A stretch of 17,738 nucleotides of DNA from Acidobacteriota bacterium. GTDB lineage: Bacteria > Acidobacteriota > Terriglobia > Acidiferrales > UBA7541. The translations under genes were made by a program, and so were the position numbers. This document shows positions 1 through 6,613 of this stretch, in pieces (position 1 is the stretch's first letter; every line of letters begins with the position of its first letter). The DNA lies in NCBI GenBank assembly GCA_003224135.1, contig QHYO01000693.1, forward strand, positions 1 to 17,738, written 5' to 3'. The notes beneath the pieces were generated by a model, which had not been told where the DNA came from, ran no database searches, and saw only the letters and a program-made list of their open reading frames with translations.

Positions 1-630
1 ATCCATACGCAGGAATCCACCTTGCGCCATATTTCGCGTGAGCTCCACGATGAATTTGGCCAGGTACTCACGGCAATCGGTGTTTTGCTTGGGCGCGCAG
101 GCAAGCAGGTTCCGGAAGCGTATCCACTTCACAACGATCTGAAGGAAGTCCGCGAAATCGCGCAGTCCACGCTGAATAACATCCGTAGCCTCTCGCAGGC
201 CTTGCATCCTGTACTGCTTGAGGAGGCTGGTCTTGAAAGCACGCTTGATTGGTATATTCCTACCGTCGAGCGTCAGATGGGCTTGTCGCTGCATTACGAA
301 AAATCAGGAACGCCCTTCAACATAGAATCGGGAGCAGGCGTGCAGGTTTATCGCATCGCGCAGGAAGCGCTGAACAACATCAGCAGGCACGCAGGAGTTC
401 AGGAAGCCTGGGTGCGATTGATGTACCAGCCGGATGCATTGGTTCTCGAGGTGGAAGATCACGGCAAAGGCATCTCCGCGCAAAAGGACGAACGCGGCAT
501 CGGGCTGGTGGCTATGCGCGAGCGCGCCGAATTGATTGATGGAAATATTGAATACCTGCAGTCTAACGGACGTGGCACTCTGGTGCGCATGATCGCTCCT
601 CGGGAAAAAGTGGAATCTCATGGCGGATAA
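1..630 (+). CDS. Sensor histidine kinase, NarL/LiaS type (5'-truncated)
   Basis: The 3' end of a two-component sensor kinase; the frame is open to the first base, so the N-terminal sensor lies outside the window. The HisKA_3 dimerisation/phosphoacceptor motif SRELHDEFGQ is at the left edge, with the phosphorylated His at nt 46-48. The HATPase_c domain follows: N-box-like YRIAQEALNNISRHA (about nt 349-393), G1-like VEDHGKGI (about nt 451-474), and G2-like ERGIGLVAMRERA (about nt 490-528). By family, it autophosphorylates on His with ATP and passes the phosphate to the response regulator encoded next. Its stop at 628-630 overlaps the regulator's ATG by 11 nt, so the two are probably translationally coupled. 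Internal TTG or ATG starts are not credible because they would cut away the His motif. The input signal cannot be seen. Confidence 0.93.
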   Translation: MHTQESTLRHISRELHDEFGQVLTAIGVLLGRAGKQVPEAYPLHNDLKEVREIAQSTLNNIRSLSQALHPVLLEEAGLESTLDWYIPTVERQMGLSLHYEKSGTPFNIESGAGVQVYRIAQEALNNISRHAGVQEAWVRLMYQPDALVLEVEDHGKGISAQKDERGIGLVAMRERAELIDGNIEYLQSNGRGTLVRMIAPREKVESHGG

Positions 631-1249
631 AATCAGCGTTCTCCTTGTTGACGATCATGCCCTCGTTCGGCGCGGCTTTCGACGTATGCTGGACGACGAC
701 GAGACGCTCGAAGTCGTCGGCGAAGCCAGCAACGGCGCGGAAGCAGTGCGGCTCGCGGAAAAATTGCATCCTCAGGTGATTGTGATGGATTGTGCGCTGC
801 CGGAAATGACCGGTCTTGAGGCCACGCGAAAAATTCTGCAATCGCATCCGGAGACCGCAATTCTCATGCTCAGCATGCATTCAGAAGACACTCTCGTTCG
901 CCAGGCTCTCGACGCCGGTGCGCGGGGCTATGTGCTGAAAAATGCGATAGATCTTGACCTGGCAAGCGCCATCAAGAAGGTGGCCGCAGGCAAATCCGTA
1001 ATCGATCCGCAGCTTGCACGCACGGAATCATTGAAAGGCGAACGCGACGCTGCTCTCACCAACCGCGAACTCGAAATCTTGCAGCACATTGTTGCTGGCA
1101 AATCGAACAAGGAAATTGCTTCTGAGCTCGATCTGAGCGTGAACACGGTTTCCGTGCACCGCGCAAACATCATGGATCGCCTCGGGATTCACAAAACCGC
1201 GGAGCTCGTCGTTTACGCTATTCGGAACGGGCTGGTGAATCTGCCGTGA
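620..1249 (+). CDS. NarL/FixJ-family response regulator (receiver + LuxR HTH)
   Basis: A 209-residue DNA-binding response regulator, cognate to the overlapping kinase. The receiver domain spans about residues 4-122, with acidic pair D11/D12, phosphoacceptor D57 (IVMDCALP), the switch Ser S85 and invariant K107. The C-terminal LuxR-type helix-turn-helix is about residues 145-207 (LTNRELEILQHIVAGKSNKEIA, then SVNTVSVHRANIMDRLGI). Length and layout are normal for the NarL family, where phosphorylation drives dimerisation and promoter binding. Its TGA (1247-1249) overlaps the GTG start of the downstream exported CRTAC1 protein (1246-1248), so regulator and exported protein appear to be in one transcript. 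Targets are unknown; the adjacent cytochrome/CRTAC1 genes are the obvious candidates, which is inference. Confidence 0.96.
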   Translation: MADKISVLLVDDHALVRRGFRRMLDDDETLEVVGEASNGAEAVRLAEKLHPQVIVMDCALPEMTGLEATRKILQSHPETAILMLSMHSEDTLVRQALDAGARGYVLKNAIDLDLASAIKKVAAGKSVIDPQLARTESLKGERDAALTNRELEILQHIVAGKSNKEIASELDLSVNTVSVHRANIMDRLGIHKTAELVVYAIRNGLVNLP

Positions 1250-2943
1250 ACCGGCGCACCTTCCTGGAATTCAGCACTGGCGCCGGCCTAACCACTTTGT
1301 TGCCTCGTTGGGCGATGGGCCCGCGGACTCAGGCCGAGCCATCCTTCCAATTGAAAGATGTTACGACGCAGGCTGGAATCGATTTTCGTCACAATAGCGG
1401 CGCATACGGCGGAAAATTTCTTCCAGAAACGCTGGGCTCGGGATGTGCTTTTCTCGACTACGATGCCGACGGCTACCAGGACATCCTGCTCGTGAACTCG
1501 ATGGATTGGCCCGGCCATAAACGCGGCCGCTCGACGCTCAAGCTCTACAAAAATAATCGCAACGGAACTTTCTCCGACGTCACCCGAGTCGCCGGTCTCG
1601 ATGTCGAACTCTACGGGATGGGCATCGCTGTCAGCGACTACAACAATGACGGCTTTCCGGACATTCTCATAACCTGCGTTGGGCAAAATCGTCTTTTTCG
1701 GAATACTGGCAAAGGCACGTTTCAAGATGTAACGAAACAGAGCGGGCTTGGCGGGCGACAAGCGTTCAGCACTTCCGCTCTTTGGTTTGATTATGACCGC
1801 GACGGACATCTCGATCTTTTCGTCTGCAACTATGTGAACTGGTCGCCCGAGCACGACGTTTTCTGCAGCCTCGACGGAAAAAATAAATCGTATTGCACGC
1901 CCGAAGCGTATCGCGGCGAAACCTGCTGGCTCTTTCACAATCGCGGCAACGGCACATTCGAAGACGTCACCGCGGCGAGTGGAATTTTCGATACCAGCTC
2001 TAAGTCTCTTGGTGTGGCCATGCTCGATTTCGATCAGGACGGCTGGCCCGATCTTTTTGTCGCTAACGATACGCAACCCAATAAGCTCTATCGCAACCTG
2101 CGCAATGGGAAATTCAAGGACGCTGCCGTCGAGGCGGGCCTCGCCTTCAGCGCCGACGGCAAAGCGCGAGCCGGAATGGGTGTGGATGTCGGCGATTTCG
2201 AAAATTCCGGCCGCCCCGGCATCGCCATCACCAACTTCGACAATGAGATGGTCGGCCTCTATCGTTCGCCTTCCGCAGGACAATTCGACGATGTCTCGAT
2301 CTTCGCGGGGGTTGGTGGCCCTTCCAAAACTACCCTCGGCTTCGGCTGCGCTTTTGCCGATCTCGATCTCGACGGCCGGCTCGACCTTATCGTTGCCAAT
2401 GGCCACATTGACGACACCGTTCGCAACATTCGCGGCAACGTGGGCTACGCGCAGCCTCCGCATCTTTTTCTGAATCTCGGCAACGGAAAGTTTCAGGATG
2501 TAGCAGGCACACACGGCGGCGACTTTGCGACCGCGCGCGTCGGCCGCGGACTCGCTTTCGCCGACTTCGATCGCGACGGCGACGTGGATTTGCTTCTCAC
2601 CACGAACAACGGCCCGGCCTATCTTTTTCGCAACGATATCCGTTCTGGAAACCGATCGCTGCGGCTGCATCTCACCGGCACGAAATCCAATCGCGATGCA
2701 ATCGGCGCCGTTGTCCGCATCTATCACGGCGGCGAAAACCAGATGCGGACCGTGCGCGGCGGCTCCAGCTACCTGTCGCAATCCGAGCTGGCGGCAACCT
2801 TCGGTGTAGGTAAAGCCGACCGCATCGACCGTTTGACAGTGGAATGGCCCGGCGGAGGCACCCAGGAATTCAAGAATATCTCTACCGGAAAAGCCTATGA
2901 AGTAAGTGAAAGCAAAGGACTTATCGAGGTTTATGAATTCTAG
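1246..2943 (+). CDS. CRTAC1-family exported FG-GAP/VCBS repeat protein with ASPIC/UnbV domain (copy 1)
   Basis: A 565-residue exported protein. The N-terminus NRRTFLEFSTGAGL looks like a twin-arginine (Tat) signal. Calcium-loop-like FG-GAP/VCBS repeats occur at DYDADGYQD (71-79), DYNNDGFPD (131-139), DYDRDGHLD (182-190), DFDQDGWPD (261-269), DLDLDGRLD (372-380) and DFDRDGDVD (440-448), consistent with a beta-propeller like integrin alpha chains and human CRTAC1. An ASPIC/UnbV domain closes the protein at about 483-545 (GTKSNRDAIGAVVR, GGSSYLSQSE, VEWPGG). A Cys pair at C207 and C217 (FCSLDGK..SYCTPE) is shared with the second copy at 6610-8364, which is collinear with it. The GTG start overlaps the regulator's stop by 4 nt and keeps the Tat motif at the extreme N-terminus. 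No enzymatic function is established; a role in extracellular binding is inference. Confidence 0.93.
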   Translation: MNRRTFLEFSTGAGLTTLLPRWAMGPRTQAEPSFQLKDVTTQAGIDFRHNSGAYGGKFLPETLGSGCAFLDYDADGYQDILLVNSMDWPGHKRGRSTLKLYKNNRNGTFSDVTRVAGLDVELYGMGIAVSDYNNDGFPDILITCVGQNRLFRNTGKGTFQDVTKQSGLGGRQAFSTSALWFDYDRDGHLDLFVCNYVNWSPEHDVFCSLDGKNKSYCTPEAYRGETCWLFHNRGNGTFEDVTAASGIFDTSSKSLGVAMLDFDQDGWPDLFVANDTQPNKLYRNLRNGKFKDAAVEAGLAFSADGKARAGMGVDVGDFENSGRPGIAITNFDNEMVGLYRSPSAGQFDDVSIFAGVGGPSKTTLGFGCAFADLDLDGRLDLIVANGHIDDTVRNIRGNVGYAQPPHLFLNLGNGKFQDVAGTHGGDFATARVGRGLAFADFDRDGDVDLLLTTNNGPAYLFRNDIRSGNRSLRLHLTGTKSNRDAIGAVVRIYHGGENQMRTVRGGSSYLSQSELAATFGVGKADRIDRLTVEWPGGGTQEFKNISTGKAYEVSESKGLIEVYEF

Positions 2944-3056
2944 TATGTTTCCATTATTGTGCGCTTTCGCCTCCGCCTCTATAAATGGCTTCAACAAAGT
3001 AACTTGCGCTGCCCGAATTTACGAGTTTCATAACACCTCGGGAGCACCCCTTAAGG

Positions 3057-3091
3057 ACGCGGTCGGATACCCCAAACTATTCCGGCCGCGT
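3057..3091 (+). other. Possible stem-loop in the leader of the multiheme cytochrome gene
   Basis: ACGCGGTCGG (3057-3066) can pair with CCGGCCGCGT (3082-3091) over 10 bp with one G-U wobble, leaving a 15-nt loop. It sits in the 204-nt gap between the first CRTAC1 gene and the cytochrome ATG at 3148. No T-run follows directly, so it is not a canonical intrinsic terminator. It could be a weak attenuator, an mRNA-stability element or chance pairing. I recognise no known riboswitch class here. Confidence 0.3.
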
Positions 3092-3147
3092 TCGTGTTTC
3101 TCGGGGATTGGGGCATCGAAGATTCTGTTTTCCGGGGTAAACGGGCT

Positions 3148-6003
3148 ATGAGCCGTTCGCGGTTCGCACTTCTTCTCCTTCTCACGCTCTCGGCGATTTA
3201 CCTGTACGCGTTTCCGTCGGCGACACTTATTTACGGTAGCGGCGTTCTCCTCCATGCTGGTGCCGGAATTTTGCTCGCCATTTTGTTGATTCCGATTTTG
3301 CGGCAAGTCTTTCGCGATTGTTCCTGGGAACTTCGCGTCGGTTGGCTTCTCATCGCTACTGGAACTTTGCTCGGCCTCGCGCTGATCAAGATCGGCACGC
3401 CGCACCGCTTGCGCGGCTGGCTTTATCTCCACATCGTTTTCTGTTCTGTTGGTGTGTTGTTTGTAGGAAGTTCCTGGCTCGCTAGGCGCGGCTGGTTTGG
3501 CAAAGGTTCCGCTGCCGGAGCAGCAAGCTTCGCAGCCTTGGCTTTGACGCTGGCTGCCGTAGCTGCCGGCTCCTGGTGGGTGAGAGAAATTGCCTGGAAG
3601 AACAGCTACCAGGTAACAAATCCCAAAATGCCGTCAGAAACGATGGACGGTGAAGGCGACGGTCCCTCCGGCAAATTTTTCCCAAGTTCCGCGCAAACCA
3701 AAGACGGAAAAAACATTCCCGCGAAATATTTCATGCAATCGCAGGCTTGCGAGCGCTGCCACAATGACATCTACAAACAATGGAACAGCTCCGCACATCA
3801 CTTTTCTTCCTTCAACAATCAGTGGTATCGCAAAAGCATTGAGTACATGCAGGACGTCGCCGGAGTGAAATCCTCCAAATGGTGTGCGGGCTGTCACGAT
3901 CCCGCGCTGCTCTTCAGCGGAATGTTCGATTCGCCGATTCGCCAAATTGAAAATACTCCGGCGGCACAAGCCGGGCTCAGTTGCATGATGTGCCACAGCA
4001 TCGTCGACGTGAAAAGCACCATGGGCCAGGGCGATTTCGTTCTCGAATATCCGAAACTGCATGAACTCGCCGCCAGCGAAAATCCTGTGATGCGCACGTT
4101 GCACGACTTCATGGTGAAGGTGAATCCGGAGCCGCATCGCCGCACGTTCCTGAAGCCCTTCATGCGCGAACAAACCGCGGAATTCTGCTCCAGCTGTCAC
4201 AAGGTCCACCTTGATGTTCCGGTGAACCGCTACCGCTGGGTTCGCGGCTTCAATGAGTATGACAACTGGCAAGCCAGCGGCGTTTCCGGACAAGGCGCGC
4301 GTTCCTTTTATTATCCGGCAAATCCGATGATGTGCGCCGATTGCCACATGCCGCTGCTGCCCTCGAAAGATGAAGGCAACATCAACGGTTTCGTTCACTC
4401 ACACCGTTTCCCCGGCGCCAACACCGCCGTACCCACCGCGAATCTGGACTCCGAACAACTTGCGCAGAGCGTGAAATTCCTGCAGGACAAACAAGTCACC
4501 GTCGACGTTTTCGCCATCTCGCCTGCGGGCAAAGCTGAAGCTGTTTCGCCCTCTCCGCTGGCAAATGGACAGGAACTTTCGACGACGTTCGCGGTTGGCG
4601 AAGAGGCTGAGGTGACTTCGCCGCAGGGGCCTAAAGGTGAAGTCCGCGCGATTACGGCGCCACTTGGCCGTGTGCAAGCTTCCGTGCGTCGTGGTGACGA
4701 TTACCGCGTGGATGTTGTGGTCCGCACGCGCAAGGTTGGACACTTTTTTCCCGGCGGTACCGTGGACGCGTTTGACGTGTGGCTCGAATTGCAAGCGACT
4801 GATGAGAAGGGACAAATTCTTTTCTGGAGCGGCAAGGTCGAAGATGACGGCAAGGGCCCTGTCGAGCCTAGCGCGCATTTTTATCGCTCGCAACAGATCG
4901 ACGCCCACGGCAACGTCATTAACAAACGCAACGCGTGGTCAAACCGCGCCGTCGTTTATGTTCACCTGATTCCACCCGGCGCTGCGGACACTGTTCACTA
5001 TCGAATTCACATTCCGGAGAATTCCGGCGAGAAAATTAGTTTGCACGCGAAACTCAACTATAGAAAATTCATGTGGTTCAACACGCAATTCGCCTATGCG
5101 GGCGAGGAAGATCAGCAACAACCGAAAGGCGCTACCACTCCCGACTACGATGATCGTAAGTTCGCATTCCACGGCGATACTTCAGGTGTCGCTGGTATGC
5201 TAAAGAAAATTCCCGACCTGCCCATCATCACCGTCGCCGAAGACACGAAAACCATTGCAGTGCTTGGGAGGTCGAATCCCGTTCCAGCTCCGAATGCAGT
5301 CGCCGCGAAAGAAGACTGGATGCGCTGGAATGACTATGGCATTGGACTATTTCTCCAGAACGACTTTAAAGGAGCCGAAACAGCATTCGCAAAAACCACG
5401 GAAGCCGATCCCGCAAACGCCGACGGCTGGGTAAATATTGGCCGTGTCCGCACGCAGGAAGGCGATACTGCGGGCGCGTTCACAGTTTTGGATAAGGCGC
5501 TTTCGCTCAAACCGGAGCTTGCGCGGGCAAATTATTTTTATGCACGAGACCTGAAGGAAGAAGGCAGGTACGACGAAGCCATCGCGAAATTGCAGAGTGT
5601 GCTGAAGCAATATCCGCGCGATCGCGTGGTGCGCAACGAACTTGGGCGGATCTATTTTCTTCAGAAGAAATATTCCGACGCCGTTCAGCAATTTGAATAC
5701 ACGCTTACCATCGATCCTGAAGATTTGCAGGCCCACTACAATTTGATGCTCTGCTACAACGGCCTCAGCGATGAAGCTAAGGCCGAAGCACACAAAATCC
5801 GTTATCTGAGATTTAAAGCGGATGAATCGTCGCAGGCGATCACCGGACCGTACCGGCAAAATCATCCTGAAGACAATAACGAGCGACAGTCGGTTCACGA
5901 ACATGTTTCCGTGGCGTTAAATGCCAAAACTGTGAGTGCTGCAAAGAAATCCGCTGCAGTGCAAAACAATCAGTCTCGCGTATCATCGGCGGGAAAAGAT
6001 TGA
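3148..6003 (+). CDS. Membrane-anchored penta-heme c-type cytochrome (c554-like) with C-terminal TPR domain
   Basis: A 951-residue redox protein with three modules. Residues 1-145 hold about five hydrophobic helices (about 6-22, 30-51, 64-82, 92-111, 122-143). Residues 200-400 carry five CxxCH heme c motifs: CERCH (C201), CAGCH (C246), CMMCH (C279), CSSCH (C347) and CADCH (C396). The first is followed by YKQWNSSAHH, like cytochrome c554-type domains. After a beta-rich stretch, about residues 722-880 form four or so TPR units (NDYGIGLFLQNDFKGAETAF onward). The heme part is expected in the periplasm. ATG 3148 is chosen over GTG 3094 because the upstream codons add an unlikely polar extension and the first helix follows 3148 directly. 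The ribosome site is weak (GGGG at 3134-3137). It follows the CRTAC1 gene and precedes the AhpD-like gene by 25 nt, suggesting one transcript. Substrate and partner are unknown. Confidence 0.9.
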   Translation: MSRSRFALLLLLTLSAIYLYAFPSATLIYGSGVLLHAGAGILLAILLIPILRQVFRDCSWELRVGWLLIATGTLLGLALIKIGTPHRLRGWLYLHIVFCSVGVLFVGSSWLARRGWFGKGSAAGAASFAALALTLAAVAAGSWWVREIAWKNSYQVTNPKMPSETMDGEGDGPSGKFFPSSAQTKDGKNIPAKYFMQSQACERCHNDIYKQWNSSAHHFSSFNNQWYRKSIEYMQDVAGVKSSKWCAGCHDPALLFSGMFDSPIRQIENTPAAQAGLSCMMCHSIVDVKSTMGQGDFVLEYPKLHELAASENPVMRTLHDFMVKVNPEPHRRTFLKPFMREQTAEFCSSCHKVHLDVPVNRYRWVRGFNEYDNWQASGVSGQGARSFYYPANPMMCADCHMPLLPSKDEGNINGFVHSHRFPGANTAVPTANLDSEQLAQSVKFLQDKQVTVDVFAISPAGKAEAVSPSPLANGQELSTTFAVGEEAEVTSPQGPKGEVRAITAPLGRVQASVRRGDDYRVDVVVRTRKVGHFFPGGTVDAFDVWLELQATDEKGQILFWSGKVEDDGKGPVEPSAHFYRSQQIDAHGNVINKRNAWSNRAVVYVHLIPPGAADTVHYRIHIPENSGEKISLHAKLNYRKFMWFNTQFAYAGEEDQQQPKGATTPDYDDRKFAFHGDTSGVAGMLKKIPDLPIITVAEDTKTIAVLGRSNPVPAPNAVAAKEDWMRWNDYGIGLFLQNDFKGAETAFAKTTEADPANADGWVNIGRVRTQEGDTAGAFTVLDKALSLKPELARANYFYARDLKEEGRYDEAIAKLQSVLKQYPRDRVVRNELGRIYFLQKKYSDAVQQFEYTLTIDPEDLQAHYNLMLCYNGLSDEAKAEAHKIRYLRFKADESSQAITGPYRQNHPEDNNERQSVHEHVSVALNAKTVSAAKKSAAVQNNQSRVSSAGKD

Positions 6004-6028
6004 TTTCGAAATTCCACAAGGAACAAAA

Positions 6029-6613
6029 ATGACCTGGATCAAAACAGTTTCGATGTGGAATGACGAGCGCGTGAAAGCGGCGATGGAAGCGCAGCGCAAG
6101 CTGTATCCCCAGGAGTATGCGACTCCTGTACCCGCAGTGGACCATGGTCCGGAAGCTGGAATTGTTGCGTCGCACACGCTGCTGCCGGACGTGCTGTTTC
6201 ATTCCTTCAGCGCGTTTGGGGCAATGATGGCGCCGGAGCTGCCGCTGCAGCGCAGGCAGCATGAAATGATTGCGACGATGGTGTCGGTCACGAACCGATG
6301 CCACTATTGAATCGAATCTCACGCAGAGTTTCTGCGTCGCGTGACGTTGGACGATTCGCTGGTTGAGGGGCTGCGCCGCGACTATCGCACCGCGCCCATC
6401 ACCGAGCAGGAACGCACGATGTGCGATTATGTCGTGAAGCTTACAAAAGATGCGGTGCAATGCAGTCCAGAGGCCTTGGATAAGTTGCGCGCAGCAGGTT
6501 TCGACGACAAAGGCATTTTACAAATTACATTGATTGCATCCTGGTTCAACTACATCAATCGCGTTGCCGATGCACTGGGCGTTGGCCGCGGGAATCCTGC
6601 GGAGAAACCTTGA
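6029..6613 (+). CDS. AhpD-like / carboxymuconolactone-decarboxylase-fold peroxidase-related protein, probable selenoprotein (CxxU, in-frame UGA)
   Basis: Reads as 194 residues if the single in-frame TGA at 6308-6310 is decoded. The sequence resembles the 'uncharacterized peroxidase-related enzyme' branch of the AhpD/CMD fold: [28 protein letters not shown], then [24 protein letters not shown] and [11 protein letters not shown]...[13 protein letters not shown]. The family active site is NRCxYCxxSH. Here C91 is kept, codon 94 is TGA where the resolving/attacking Cys belongs, and His98 follows. After the TGA the same frame is open and family-like for 100 codons and ends TTGA, overlapping the next gene by 4 nt. 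A good ribosome site (AAGGA, 6018-6022) lies 6 nt before the ATG. Selenocysteine is the best reading, since AhpD-like selenoproteins are known and a SECIS-like hairpin follows. By family, the expected role is thiol/selenol-dependent peroxide or disulfide chemistry. The alternatives are a nonsense mutation or a sequencing error; a conventional gene caller will split it into two fragments. Confidence 0.85.
6308..6337 (+). promoter_or_regulatory. Candidate bacterial SECIS element downstream of the in-frame UGA
   Basis: UGA is at 6308-6310. Bases 6321-6327 (ACGCAGA) pair perfectly with 6331-6337 (TCTGCGT), leaving the three-base loop GTT at 6328-6330. The loop starts 17 nt after the UGA. Bacterial SECIS elements sit inside the coding sequence just downstream of UGA, have a short stem, and carry a G (often GU) at the start of a small apical loop about 16-37 nt from the UGA; all of these hold here. 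A further possible outer helix pairs CGAATC (6313-6318) with GATTCG (6353-6358). By family knowledge, SelB would bind the loop and recruit Sec-tRNA. No sel genes are in the window. Confidence 0.72.

Noticed and set aside
1288..2997. A 569-codon minus-strand frame opposite the first CRTAC1 gene
   Set aside because: It mirrors the repetitive GC-rich codons of the plus-strand gene, has no recognisable domain, and the plus frame has clear FG-GAP/ASPIC motifs.
3094..3147. GTG start at 3094 for the cytochrome
   Set aside because: It adds 18 residues with charged side chains before the first hydrophobic helix and lacks a ribosome site; ATG 3148 begins right before that helix.
5936..6028. Upstream extension of the AhpD-like gene to a start inside the cytochrome gene
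   Set aside because: The ATG at 6029 has AAGGA at 6 nt, and family similarity starts only after it.
6308..6340. AhpD-like gene as a pseudogene broken by a frameshift or nonsense mutation
   Set aside because: No frameshift exists; both halves share one frame. The only stop is TGA at the CxxC position with a SECIS-like hairpin behind it. A mutation or base error remains the main alternative, but is less likely.
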